A DNA stretch of 64,000 nt from NCBI RefSeq assembly GCF_028372415.1, contig NC_092872.1:282103206-282167205 (forward strand), given 5' to 3'. Source of the stretch: Notamacropus eugenii. Taxonomy: Eukaryota; Chordata; Mammalia; Diprotodontia; Macropodidae. Each line of letters opens with the position of its first letter. The first letter of the stretch is position 1. A program made the translations under genes and the position numbers. The notes under the pieces were generated by a model. That model had not been told where the DNA came from. It searched no databases and saw nothing but the letters and a program-made list of their open reading frames with translations. Positions 44,501-55,004 of the stretch are shown here, in pieces.

Positions 44501-47500
44501 CACTGGGTATGCAAAGGCAAGAGGGAGAGTCCCTTCCCTTACAGAACTGTTGGAAAAGCACTTGTACCTAGACAGGTTTGTTCATAATTGGTATATACTG
44601 GCTACCACATGCCCAGCACAGCATAGGTGTTGTGGGTACACATACAGAGAATGAAACAGTCTTTATTCACAAGAGCCTTGTGTTCTATAGAGGAGTCAGT
44701 AAATCCATCCATCCATCCATCCATCTCTCCATCTATCTTATCTGTCCATCCATCCATCTATCCACCTGTCTAATCTATCTATCCATCCATCCATCCATCC
44801 ATCTATCGTATTATCCATCCATTCATCTATCCCATCCATCCATCTACCTACCTTATCTATCTACCTGCTTTCTCTGTCCTTTCTATATCTCCATCTATCC
44901 CTCTTATCTCTAATCATGTCTCCATCTATATCTCCATCCATCCCTTTCTCCAAGCATTTATGCATCTATCTCTCCCTCTATCCATCCCTTTGTTATCTCT
45001 ATCCATCCATCTACAGCTCTGACGTTGCAGCTCACACCCATTAGTCCGGCAAAGCTGAGGAAAGGCCAAGGTCGGAGGGGCTACCGGGAGAGAGGCCCGC
45101 TTGGGCACTTTCATCGGTGGCTCTATGAGCTGGTCCAGCCATCCTGGAGAGCAGTTTGGAACTATGTCCCCAAAGCTACTAAACTGCAAAAAAACCTCTG
45201 ACCCTGCACCGCTGCTAGGTCTGTCCCCCGAGGAGATCAGAGAAGGAGGAAGAGCCCCTTCTAAAATGTCCCCAATTATGGACAGCAGCACATTTTGCGA
45301 TGCAAAGCACTGGACATGAAGCAGGTGTCCGTCGGTTGGGGGATGGATGTGACGGAATATTTCTGCCCCACAAGGAGCGATGCAAGGGATAGTTTCAGAG
45401 GAAAGCAGGAGGACCCAAGGGGTCTGATGGACAGTGAAGCGAGCAGAGCCAGCACAGTTCTACGGAGGACCGAGCCCACCCCGGGGACGGAGGAGAAGCG
45501 CAGCCCACCTGCTGGCACTGGGGAGGGGTTCAAAACCGAGACCAGGACGTGGACTTGGCCCTGGACCCTTGAGTTCGGAGAGCCTTTTCTCTAGGTCGGT
45601 CCTTGGCTGGGGGAGGAGGGGTGGAGACGAAATAAATGCTCGTTGTTTTGTTTTTTGGGTTTGTTTGTTTGTTTGTTTTTTTTTTTAAGAAAAAGAAGAG
45701 GATTGGCCCAAAGGTGATAGGGAGGGTCGGCCTCAAGGAGAAAGGCCACCTCTTCTCCCTCAGAGCCGACAGGGTGGAACGGACCAGGGTTGAGGCTGTG
45801 TAAGAGGAGCAGAAAGGCGAATGGCCTCGAGTTTGTTTTGGGTAAATTAGGAGGCGCTGTCCTCAGCGAGAGTCGGGGTAAGGGGGAGCCGGCAGAGGAC
45901 GCTGGGGAGGAGCGGATCTTGGAGACAGAAAAGAAGCTACAGAATGGTTGTTGTGGACAATAGGCTGGACTATCAGTGAGAGGAAAGGCAAGGGATGGCC
46001 CTGCCACAGGGAAGGCCCCGAAGAGATTGAGAACCCAGGATTTTAGCGGACCCTCCCTCGCTGGTTGCCTCCACCGCTGACTTGCGAGGAGGAGCAGAGG
46101 ACGTGGAAGGTGGTAAGGGGCGAGCAGTTTTAGGATAAGGGCGTGGGAGAGGGGCATAGAGAGTAAAGGATCAAGGCACGTTGGACAGCCTCGTTGAGGG
46201 ACTGAGATGGGGCGCGGAGGAGTGTGTAGCCAGATTGGGGAGATCCCTGGGAAAGTGCTGAGGGATGGAGGGGAATAGATTCGGGAGGAGTGTGCAATAG
46301 AGAGTCACGGGATAAGAGGAGAGTGTGATTGGCTCAAGGAAATTCAGAAGTCACGGTCATGAAAGTGGAACCCTGGGGGTGGAGGCAAGATCAAACAAAT
46401 GCCAAAGCAAACCCAAGACAAAACCAAGCAAAATACAGAGGTAACCGTGGTGCGATGGGAAAGAACCCTGGACTGGGAGTCAGGAGACCTGGGCTCAAAT
46501 CCTGCCTCCTATTCACACTGGCCTTGTGACAATGAGAGTAGTCAAGACTTTACCCGTCAGAACTTTCCACCTGGAACCCTTTGACAGACTCTGCCCTGCG
46601 CCGTGGACTCAAGGAACGGCTTTCTGCAAGAGTTTGAGAGTCAGAGGACGGGGATCGAACCCTGAACGCCCTGTCCGATCTCGGCTCCTCCAGAGGCTGA
46701 GGGCTTGGGCTCAGCATCCCAGAGAGATGCAGCAGCAAGGGCGCCCGCAGGAGGAACCCAGCCCAGAGCCCCTGGCCTCCTTCTGGTCGCCTCCTCCACG
46801 CCCCCAACCATGCGTCTGGGCACACGTCTCCCGGGGCAGGACAAGCCCAGGACCCCCCGGTAGCATCTCCTGGGTGGGGCAGCGCCCTGCTCACACTTGA
46901 AGAGAGTTTCCCTGGGGTACCTTCTTACCGTACAGTTTTTGTATTGCTTTCCTGTCTGCCCAGTCCAGTTCAAACCCAGTCTCCTGGGGAATATAATTCG
47001 GCTGCATTATTGATCCCATCCTGTCCAGGTGAGGCAAGCCTAGGACGTGGCCAATTTCGTGAACTGCTACCTAGCAGAGGAAGACAGACGCCTTCAGCAC
47101 GTTCTTAGGCCTCTCAGGCGATAGGCGATCGATAAGCGTCAGACTGCTTCAATGACTATGGTTTGCTGTGTTTAACAAAACTCTTATTCATTAAAGCTAA
47201 AAGAAATAGGGACTTATGGGGTGGGGGTGGGGGGGAGTCGGCTTAAATTTCTCAAAAGAAATTATAAACCCATTCAGGCTCTTTGACCTCAGGGCGAGTC
47301 TCTTACTTTGAGAAGACTGATCCCGTTGTCACTGGGTGGCGTCGTGAAGTGTTCGTCATCATCAAAGTGAATGTCTCCAAAGTTCCAGGCGTGGGCAAAT
47401 TCTTGGCCGCTCCCATCAAATGCCCGGCTGCAGCCCAGGTGTCGTCCTGGTGACGGTGGAGGCGGCTCAGATGAACCACTGGGTGTGTATGTACATGCAT

Positions 47501-50500
47501 ATGTGTGTGTGTCGGGGCCTGGGGGCTGATGAAAAAGGGGGCCACATAAAAGAGCTAACGCTGGAGCCCCGCCTTGTACACATGAGGAAGCTCAGGCCAG
47601 GATCACGGATCTGGCTCTATGGATACCAGAGCTCAACCTGCGATGGTCCTCAGAGACCACCTGGTACAAGCCATCCCATTTTATAGATGAAGAAACTGAG
47701 GCATGAGGTAAGAAATGCAGGACAGAGGTAGGTTTGGAACAGAGGTGCTGTTAAGCCAGAGATGGTCAGTGTTCGCTGACCGACTGCCGGACTCACCCCT
47801 TCCAAAGCCCAGCTTGATGTCGATGAGGGCTGCTGGAGAAAAGCGGTCCTCTTTGAATGTGAGGGGGGTAACCTCGCTCCACATCCGGAAAGCCAACCTG
47901 AAGATGAACCTCTGCTCCTCGTCCGACAGCTGGCTGCTGTAGCCCTCCCCGACCAGCCTCCACCTCAGCAGCTTCCTAGAGAAAGCTCTCCGTCCAGGGG
48001 CACGTGGGGGTCCCGGCTCCTGCTCTTGCCGTGAGAGCCTCTGCAGGAATCGTTTCTTACGCACTTTGGCACTTGGGCTTGCGCTTCCTCCTCTGGGCTG
48101 GTTGCTCAGAGGCACCCTCTGTCTCTGAGCCAAGCCAGGGCCCAAAGCCAGCGGCAGCGAGGTCACTTTCTGCACTGGCTGGCGGTCAGGCATGCCACAC
48201 CGGGGCTGGTTCATCGCTGCCAGAGTGGCTTCGTCTAGCTGTCCAGTCACTGGTAACTGACTGAAGGACTGGAACTTGGCGATGGCCTTCATGAGGCCTG
48301 GGTCTCCGCCAAGGCCCCCCAGGAGTTTCCCTCTCGGCCTTGGCATGGAAGCTGCCTCCTGCATGCTGGGGAGATCTCTAAGCTCCGCAGGAGGTTTGTC
48401 ATCAATGCTGGGTCCCAAAACATCGGAGGAGGAAGCCATCCCCCCACTGGACCCTTCTGTCCAGCCATATTTGGATAAGAACAACTGAAATAAAAATAAA
48501 AACATGACTCCAGCATCACTGTATCAGCTTGGTCTTTTTACACAATTAAAACCATGGGTCTGTGGGCTCCTCAATCAAGCAGGTTACCAGCCAGTTATGA
48601 GGCTCCTGCTGTGGGTCCAGCCTGGGGGGAGCAAAACAGTCCCTGCACTCAAGGGGCTTATGTTCTATTGAGGAGACACATGTACAGATACAGGTATATG
48701 GAAAACACCCAGAAAAAGAATTCAAGGTATCTTTGGAGGCAAAGGCTCCAGCCTGTGGAGGGGGGCAGGGCAGAGCCACCGTCTGGCTCCCATCTACCTT
48801 TCCAGCCTCCCTGCATATGACTCCTCCTTCCACATTCTGTTTCAACCAGACTGAACTCACTTGATGTCCCATCTCCTACCTTGGACCGTTTGCTTGAGTG
48901 ACTGTATTCCTCATGCCTGGAGTGCATTCTTCTTTACTTCTCAATCAGCAAGCATTTATTAAGAGCCTACTATGTGCCATGGACCCTCAGACTCCTTTTT
49001 TTCTTCAAGGTTTAACTCACTCTATACAAGTCCTCATATTCATCTTTCTGTGTACATGGTTGGTATCTATCAAGTGCCTGGCACATTATACTTTTTTTAT
49101 TAATAATAAATGTTTTTTATTCATTAAGGTGTACATAGAACATAAGCTCTTTGAGTCAGGGAGGAAAGCTGGTTTTGTTTTTGTTATCTTATCCCTAGCA
49201 CAGTATTCTACACACAGAAGGTGCTTAATACACATTTGTTGGATGTAATTCTTTTGCAGGATACATAGCTGTTAAGTGGAAGTGATTCCTGATGCTCAGC
49301 CTGACTCCTTTGGGAAATATCTTAAGTATGCTGGTGGTAGTGGAAGGGCCATCCATCTCATCCAGCCTCATTTTACAAATGAACTCAGAGAGGGGAGGGG
49401 GGAGGGGGCTTACTCTGTGTGATGATGTGCAGCAAAGACAAGATGAGCACAGACTAGTCTTGTTTTACAAGATAGTGAACTGTATCTCAACTTGGAAAAG
49501 TCTCACTCTTTAAGAATTCAACTTAGTCAAGACTAGGAAACAGCAGGTAAAAGAACTTACCCAGCTGCGTTACAGTACTGACGATCACTTAGCACAATAG
49601 CGAATATTGTATCTGGGAAAGACTTTGGTTTCTTCCTTTCCTCCATTGCCCTTCTTCCTTCCTTCTTTTTTTCTCTTCTTTCCTACCTTCCTTCCTTCCT
49701 TCCTTCCTCCCTTCCCTCCCTTCCCTTCTTTCCTTCCTTCCTTCCTTCCTTCCTTCCTTCCTTCCTTCCTTCCTTCCTTCCCTTCCTTCCTCCCTTCCCT
49801 CCCTCCCCTCCCTTCTTTCCTTCCTTCCTTCCTTCCTTCTCTTCCTTCCTCCCTTCCCTCCCTCCCCTCCCTTTATTCCTTCCTTCCTTCCTTCCCTTCC
49901 TTCCTCCCTTCCCTCCCTCCCCTCCCTTCTTTCCTTCCTTCCTTCCTTCCTTCCCTTCCTTCCTCCCTTCCCTCCCTCCCCTCCCTTCTTTCCTTCCTTC
50001 CTTCCTTCTTTCCTTCCTTCCTTCCTTCCTTCCTTCCTTCCTTCCTTCCTTCCTTCCTTCCTTCCTTCCTTCCTCCCTTCCCTCCCTCCCCTCCCTTCTT
50101 TCCTTCCTTCCTTCCTTCCTTCCTTCCTTCCTTCCTTCCTTCCTTCCTTCCTTCCTTCCTTCTCTCCCTCCCTTTGTACTATCCTTTCTTGCTTGCTTTC
50201 TAGCAGCTAATATAGAGTTGTTCTTGCTATAGTTTAAAATCCAGCCAAACAGCAGAGCTGGAAAGGACCTCCCAGTTCCCTTATCAGTTATATACCATGT
50301 CCGCAACATTCCTGGCTGGTGATATTACCATCTCTGTTGGAAGACCTCTAGTGAGGGAGAACCCACTACCTTATCTGTAGGCCAGTCCACTTTTGGGTAG
50401 CTCCAGTTATTAGACAGCTTAGGATGGAATGACAGATGGAGGTAGAAGTCTGACCTCATTTTACAGATAAAGAAACCAAGGCTAAGAGAGAAGAGGTGGC

Positions 50501-52783
50501 TTGGCCAAGATTCTTCATGTACTGAATAAGAGAGTTGGAATTGGACTCTAAGGCCAGCCTCTTCATCCCTGGACTGTGCCATTCCACTCATTGAGCCAAA
50601 CTGGCTTCCCTTTCGATTCTGCCCTTGCTCAGTCCCACCTTCTGAGCCGAGGGGAATGAACCTAATCCCGCTTCCGATGGCAGCCCCTCAGGTCTCATCA
50701 GAGGACAACCATGGACTTTTGAGTCAATCACTTTAATCTGAAGATGACCATGTTCCCTCCTGAGTTTTTTACTTAAAATTTTAATGAAAAATTGATCCAT
50801 TGACCATCATATGTGTGTGTGACCTTGGCCAACTCATTTCATCTTCTTCAGTTTCCTCACATTTATTTAAAATGTGGATGTTCATATTCCCACTAACTGC
50901 CTCACTGGGTTGGTGTGAGGACAATGCTTTGTAAGCTGGGAAGGGCTAATGTCTACTGGTTCATGAACTGATTCAAACAGACTCAGTCACCCAGAAAGGA
51001 ACCAATCATGTGGGAAGAATGAAGGAGATGGGGCTGGGCTGCACCAGCACCCACAACATAATGGTGGAAATGAACAAGGACACCAACCAAGGGGAGCTCT
51101 TTTGTGGAGGCACTGGGGGTGGATGGGCACGTGTAAAAACAGCCCCTGACCTCAAGGAGACCCTATTCTAATAAGGAAGACTCAGGAGTTTATTAGAAGG
51201 TGTATGTGTACACATAGGTACACAGATACACATACATATGTGTACATGTATGTGTACACACATATTGTACCTAGATTTTGTAGGCAGCTTTAAAATGTGC
51301 AGAAACACACTTTACAAATATATAAGCCTCACAACAAGCCTGTGAGGTGCATGTTATTATGACTCACAATTTACAGACTAGGAAACTGAGGCACAGGGTC
51401 ACACGTCTAGTGAGTGTCTGAGGCAGGTGTATACCTGTACATATATGTGTGTAAATATAATTCTGTCTTAAAAAACAGAACACAATATAAGTTCACAATT
51501 TCTTTACCATCCACCTTGTTCTTTGTATCTTGAAATGTTTGTATTTATTGATGATTAAGTACAAAATAAAAAGAAATAAAGAATATTGTAATTATGCAAG
51601 AAAAGTTTTTGAAGTGGTCATACTCATTGGTTTAGAGATCCCACCACAGAGATGGTTCTAACAGTGAGAAAAGATTTGTCATACCAAATGTTTATAATAG
51701 ACTTCTATGTGATAACAAGGAACTAGAAACAAAGCAAATGCCCATCAACCGGGGGATGGTGGAACATATGATGGCACACCCATTTAATGGAATTACTTCA
51801 CATGTGAATCATTCAGAGAACTGTAATCCACGAGCCCTGGCTTTAGAGTCAGAGACCCTGGTTTCAAATCCCACTGGTGACATTTACTTTCTGTGTGACC
51901 TTAGACATGTCACCTTTCCTCCTTGGGCCTCAGTTTTCTCATCTGTAAAATGAAGGCATTGAACTGAATGGTCCCCAGTTCCCTCCCAGCTTTAGCTCTG
52001 GGGTCCTATTGTCCTCTAGTCCAAATGATACAGACCAAAGAAAGCAGAGTCAAAAGAATAGTAAATACGGTGAAATAGAATCCAAGTTGAGAGAGAACAT
52101 TTCAGGGGGAGAAAGTGGATCATGGCAGGGCCATGCTCTGTCTGCTGTGGGTTAAAAGTACTTCAGTACCACAAGCTGGGGAGGGTGGGAGCGGATAGGT
52201 AAGTGGGGCATCTGGGGGAGGGGAGGGCAAATTGTTTGAAGGTTGCTGCTCTCTGTTGTTCCAAAACACAAGGAATCAGTAAGTGTGAAACCCTTGGATG
52301 TTCTGATGGGCCCATGGTCTCACCGATGTGGGCACTCACCCCTCTGCAGATGCCAGTCATGATCCATCCACTCTCCCCTTGTCTGGACTAATTTTTGTCA
52401 GGGTTCCACCCCACCCTACATCCCAAGGAGGTTATTGACAGCAAAGTTTTGTTTTTTACTCTTTTAAATAAAAAGGAATTTTTCCTTTTAAATAAATGGA
52501 AAACAAATCTAAACATTCCACTGAAGGCCTCCATCACTCTGGGCATGTTGTCCTTAGAGAGCATAGGGAACAAAACCCATCCATTCTTGGTGCATTGGAT
52601 GTGGTTGATAAATGCTTGTGGACTGACTGAATAATGGTTGGATGAAATCCCATGAAAGGATTGTGCCTGCCTGTCCCTGGAAGGAGTATATCACAGAGCT
52701 TGTGAAAGGTGAAGTTGTCATGTCCAGAGTCCTGTATAGAAAGCAGTATTTCCATAATCCTAGGGTGAGGAGTGTGTGTGTGT

Positions 52784-52832
<49 letters not shown>

Positions 52833-53025
52833 CGTGGTGGGGGCTGGCAGTGCTTTCTCCTACCTGAGCAGAATGGAGGTCAGTGACAGGCTCTGCTTGG
52901 TGCAGGACAGATTCCTCTATGTCTGAGTGGTCCCGAATGTGGAAGAGTTTTTCTGGCTGGGTGGGCCAGGGGGCGGCCAGAAAGCAGAGCAGCCAAGTCC
53001 CCGGAAGATAGACAGCAGCCAGCAT
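41264..53025 (-). CDS. MMP21: MMP21, matrix metalloproteinase 21 (complete, 7 coding exons)
   Basis: Coding exons in transcript order: 53025-52864, 48484-47797, 47446-47307, 47070-46929, 44441-44184, 41868-41696, 41593-41264. The joined CDS is 1,893 nt, 630 residues. Domains seen: signal peptide (about 1-22), long propeptide with cysteine switch PRCGMPD at 148-154, basic RKKR at 196-199 fitting furin activation, catalytic domain with [11 protein letters not shown] at 334-344 and Met-turn GSIM at 349-352, then a hemopexin domain bounded by the cysteines in GSCEG and FDICDVH. MMP21 is a secreted zinc endopeptidase needed for left-right axis formation; human mutations cause heterotaxy. Human MMP21 has 569 residues, so this protein is clearly longer, mostly in the propeptide. 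Confidence 0.96.
41696..41868 (-). CDS. MMP21: MMP21 coding exon 6
   Basis: Encodes [57 protein letters not shown], a hemopexin-blade segment. The acceptor is tctcag and the donor TTTG|gtaagt, followed by a 102-bp intron. Confidence 0.97.
41869..44183. other. MMP21 intron 5, with LINE2-type fragments
   Basis: Contains GCATTTACTGAGCACCTGCT at 43205-43320 and CTAACATTTATTAAGAGCCT at 43598-43650, both of the 9196 motif family. Nothing else was identified. Confidence 0.45.
44184..44441 (-). CDS. MMP21: MMP21 coding exon 5 (start of hemopexin domain)
   Basis: Encodes [70 protein letters not shown]. It contains the first of the two cysteines that close the hemopexin propeller. The donor is AAGG|gtatga. 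Confidence 0.97.
44700..45012 (+). repeat. (ATCC)n / (ATCT)n simple-repeat region
   Basis: About 310 bp of imperfect ATCC and ATCT tetranucleotides in MMP21 intron 4, read directly. The open frames across it are artefacts. Confidence 0.9.
45095..45375 (+). mobile_element. Old LINE-1 3' fragment
   Basis: TGGTCCAGCCATCCTGGAGA, GCAGTTTGGAACTATG and TCGGTTGGGGGATGGATG are the order found at the L1 ORF2/3' UTR end. It is diverged and 5'-truncated. Confidence 0.55.
45690..46320 (-). other. Purine-rich intronic stretch of MMP21 intron 4, possibly repeat-derived
   Basis: GAGAAAGGCCACCTCTTCTC and the following GGAG-rich text resemble interspersed mammalian repeat sequence, but I cannot name the family with confidence. 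The 188-codon minus-strand open frame here is not accepted as a gene. Confidence 0.3.
46445..46545 (+). repeat. MIR/CORE-SINE head, sense
   Basis: GGGAAAGAACCCTGGACTGG, GAGTCAGGAGACCTGGGC and TCAAATCCTGCCTC are in sense order. Confidence 0.6.
46929..47070 (-). CDS. MMP21: MMP21 coding exon 4 (zinc-binding active site)
   Basis: Encodes [45 protein letters not shown] (residues 331-377). The three zinc histidines (334, 338, 344), the catalytic Glu335 and the Met-turn Met352 are all present, so the enzyme looks active. The donor is TACG|gtaaga. Confidence 0.97.
47307..47446 (-). CDS. MMP21: MMP21 coding exon 3
   Basis: Encodes [34 protein letters not shown] and [11 protein letters not shown], up to residue 330. 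This is the structural metal-binding half of the catalytic domain. The acceptor is caccag and the donor CTCAAA|gtaaga. Confidence 0.96.
47575..47725 (-). repeat. MIR-type copy, antisense, in MMP21 intron 2
   Basis: CCATTTTATAGATGAAGAAA followed by CTGAGGCATGAGG. It fills part of the 350-bp intron between exons 2 and 3. Confidence 0.45.
47797..48484 (-). CDS. MMP21: MMP21 coding exon 2 (propeptide, cysteine switch, start of catalytic domain)
   Basis: A 688-nt exon encoding residues 55-283 and part of 284. It opens with LFLSKYGW (human FLSRYGW), continues through a long poorly conserved part, then [15 protein letters not shown] (cysteine switch), [13 protein letters not shown] (probable furin site) and the conserved [22 protein letters not shown]. 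The donor is GGAAGGG|gtgagt. Confidence 0.95.
48800..49255 (+). repeat. LINE2 fragment, sense, with a second repeat inside it
   Basis: CTCATGCCTGGAGTGCATTC and AAGCTCTTTGAGTCAGGGAG plus GAAGGTGCTTAATACACATT are L2. At 48945-48985 a separate CAAGCATTTATTAAGAGCC motif interrupts it, so an older copy appears to be nested with a later one. Confidence 0.55.
49650..50168 (+). repeat. (TTCC)n / (GGAA)n satellite-like tract in MMP21 intron 1
   Basis: About 520 bp of almost pure C/T on the plus strand, (GGAA)n on the MMP21 sense strand. Pure TTCC stretches are broken by a recurrent CCTCCC/CCTCCCTCCC block at intervals of roughly 57-60 bp (block ends near 49814, 49871, 49931, 49990, 50097). Confidence 0.93.
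50455..50600 (-). repeat. MIR-type copy, antisense
   Basis: CATTTTACAGATAAAGAAAC and GAATTGGACTCTAAGGCCAG fit an antisense MIR. The preceding 50240-50450 looks like another old interspersed repeat that I cannot name. Confidence 0.5.
51300..51430 (-). repeat. MIR-type copy, antisense
   Basis: ACAATTTACAGACTAGGAAA, CTGAGGCACAGGGTCACACG and TCTAGTGAGTGTCTGAGG occur in order. A TG/AC-rich simple patch lies just upstream at 51195-51265. Confidence 0.6.
51610..51800 (+). mobile_element. Old LINE-1 3' fragment
   Basis: AAATGTTTATAATAGACTTC, AGCAAATGCCCATCAACCGG and GGGATGGTGGAACATATGAT are the same part of L1 as at 45095-45375. Confidence 0.55.
51820..52015 (+). repeat. MIR/CORE-SINE copy, sense
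   Basis: TGGCTTTAGAGTCAGAGACC, TTTCTGTGTGACCTTAGACA, CTCAGTTTTCTCATCTGTAA. A well preserved sense copy in MMP21 intron 1. Confidence 0.75.
52772..52834 (+). repeat. (TG)n microsatellite next to MMP21 exon 1
   Basis: About 30 TG units with two TA interruptions, 29 bp inside intron 1 from the exon 1 donor. On the MMP21 sense strand it is (CA)n. Confidence 0.95.
52864..53025 (-). CDS. MMP21: MMP21 coding exon 1 (signal peptide)
   Basis: Encodes residues 1-54: [20 protein letters not shown], then [18 protein letters not shown] to DLHSAQ, close to human. The frame stays open upstream to an ATG at 53208, but that would lie upstream of the TATA box at 53107-53112 and has no family similarity. The donor is CTCAG|gtagga. 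Confidence 0.95.
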
Positions 53026-53106
53026 GGCACTTGTCAGACAGAAAACCCCCTGACCCTTCCTCCCAGCTTCTCCTTCCCTTTCTGTGCTGGAGGAGGGGAC
53101 CCACTC

Positions 53107-53112
53107 TTTATA
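53107..53112 (-). promoter_or_regulatory. MMP21: TATA box of MMP21
   Basis: The minus strand reads GATATAAAGAG here, 82 bp upstream of the MMP21 start codon. A start site about 30 bp downstream (near 53080) would give a 5' UTR of roughly 55 nt. The area is not CpG-rich, which fits a tissue-restricted, TATA-driven gene. Confidence 0.55.
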
Positions 53113-53351
53113 TCTTGGAGGCTGCCCCTTCTTTTTTTCTCCAAGCTCTTGTGTGATAATTCTCACTGCTCTCTGAAGTGTGCTACCCCAGGGTGAGCAC
53201 ACACACACAGCAGGCTTGAGGAAAACCTGCCCTTTGAAGATGCCATGACTCCCTCCTCTTGATGCCCACCTTTGCTCGTGCCTAGAGCCTGTTGCTTATC
53301 CATCTACAAGCACTCTCTCCCCTTGCCCCTGTGATCTCCTCAGCTCTCCAT

Positions 53352-53380
53352 TAATCAATCAATCAATCAATCAATCAATC
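53352..53380 (+). repeat. (AATC)n simple repeat
   Basis: Seven AATC units, read directly, at the 5' edge of the LINE2 copy that follows. Confidence 0.9.
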
Positions 53381-53399
53381 GGCAAGCAGCTCCTGGGCC

Positions 53400-54175
53400 C
53401 TCATCCCTTCTCCCCCAGTACAACCTTCCTTGGTGATCTCATTGGCACCAAGGATTTCAACCCTGGTGACTCTCACATGTCTCCAGTTGCTTATTGGACA
53501 CCTTGAACTGTATATTCCAGACATTCTCGAACTTAATGTGTCCAAATTGAATTTGTAATCTTTCCCCCCAACCTGCCCAAACTCTCCCCTTCTCGCTTCC
53601 CATTACTGTTGAGGGCACAATCACCTTCCTAATCCCCCACGCTCACAGCCTGGGCATCATCCTCAATGCCTCACTTTCTCTCACACCCCATATTCATAAG
53701 TTGCCAAATATTGCTGATGGTACCCTTGTAGCATCTTTTGAATATGCCCCCTTCTCTCCTCTGACTTGGCCACCCCATGCAGGAGACTCTCCTCACCTGC
53801 CTGCCTTGAGTCTCTCCCCACTCCAATCCATCTCTCACTCAGCTGTGGAAGTGATCTTCCTAAGGGTAACTTTAATCATGTTGCTTCCTTATTTAATCAG
53901 TTCCAGACTCATTTCCAGGACCAAACAGAAAATCCTGCCTGGCTTCCAAAACCCTATATACCTACCTTCCTCCTACCTGTTCTTCCCTTCTACCTTGCTT
54001 ACCTTTACATACTCTTTAATCCAGTGACATTGGTCTCCTCACTCTCCCTTGGATAAGAAGCTCATCTCCCTGCTCTGGGCAGTTTTCCTGGCTTTTCCTA
54101 CAGCCTGCAATACTCTCCCTTCTCATCTCCACCAAATCTTGTTTATTCTATCCCTACAACTTCCAGGGTGAACAT
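53400..54175 (+). mobile_element. LINE2 copy, sense, upstream of MMP21
   Basis: CCTCACTTTCTCTCACACCC, CCCCACTCCAATCCATCTCT, AGCTGTGGAAGTGATCTTCC and ACAGCCTGCAATACTCTCCC follow the order of the L2 3' ORF2 region. It is diverged, but long for a LINE2 copy. Confidence 0.7.
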
Positions 54176-55004
54176 GAGCAGATCAGCCCAACTCTCTTAC
54201 AACTATTTCAGCAAGGATCAAAAAAGAGCACTAGATTCAATAATGATCAATAATCCAAGGAGAAATGTAGTAGGATTTTTTTTCCTAGCCCCAATCTACA
54301 CAGAGACAGCCTGTGAGCATTAAGGAAAGGGTTAAATCAGAAAATCTGGGGCACAGTGTGCAGAGCAAAAAAGCCTTCCAGCACAGACCAGGAGTAAGCC
54401 AGAGGTGCCTGAAGCTGTGAACTAAAGGTAAGAAAGGGGATGGATTGATGAGGATTGAGCAGGAACCCCTAGAGATTGTGGCCCTGTCACTGAGCCAGGT
54501 CTGGACTCAGGAGCCTGCCAAGTTCTGGCTGGAGGGTACTAAGCAGACCACATCCTCAGAATGAGCCAGATCCCAGGGCTTGGAAAGTTTTCAATTGGCT
54601 CATCTCAGCCTCCTCAGAGGTCCTTGACAAGGGAGAGACAAATTAGAAAGTTAGACCATTGTCCCTAGTGGCTATCCATGCAAAAGAAATCAAATGTTAG
54701 GAATTGGATACCCCAGGGAGTGGCAACTTGGGGGCAGTGTAGCCTCATTTGTCTGTAGCAGGGGACACATCCCACCCCTGAGCCGTCATCATCCACAGCC
54801 TTAACTTCATGGGTTTGGGACTCAGCTACAAGCTGTCCAAGGTACTCAGAGGTACAAGTTTTATGGTACTGTAACCAGTAGTGTTTTGTCCACAGAGGAA
54901 TCACCAAAGGACTTCAGAAGTCATCTACATCCAAACTGTCCCTGTTGTAGCTTAAAGACTTCTGGAGAGGGGACCTCTCTGCCTCATGAGGTAGCCTGGG
55001 CAGT

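Noticed and set aside
44700-45012. Possible CRISPR-like array from regular tetranucleotides.
   Set aside because: It is a microsatellite without spacers, in a vertebrate intron.
45591-46157. A 188-codon minus-strand open frame in MMP21 intron 4.
   Set aside because: It lies in a purine-rich, probably repeat-derived stretch and has no family similarity.
49607-50309. Open frames of 198 and 208 codons made of repeated Phe-Leu-Pro-Ser or Lys-Glu-Gly-Arg.
   Set aside because: They are translations of the TTCC/GGAA simple repeat.
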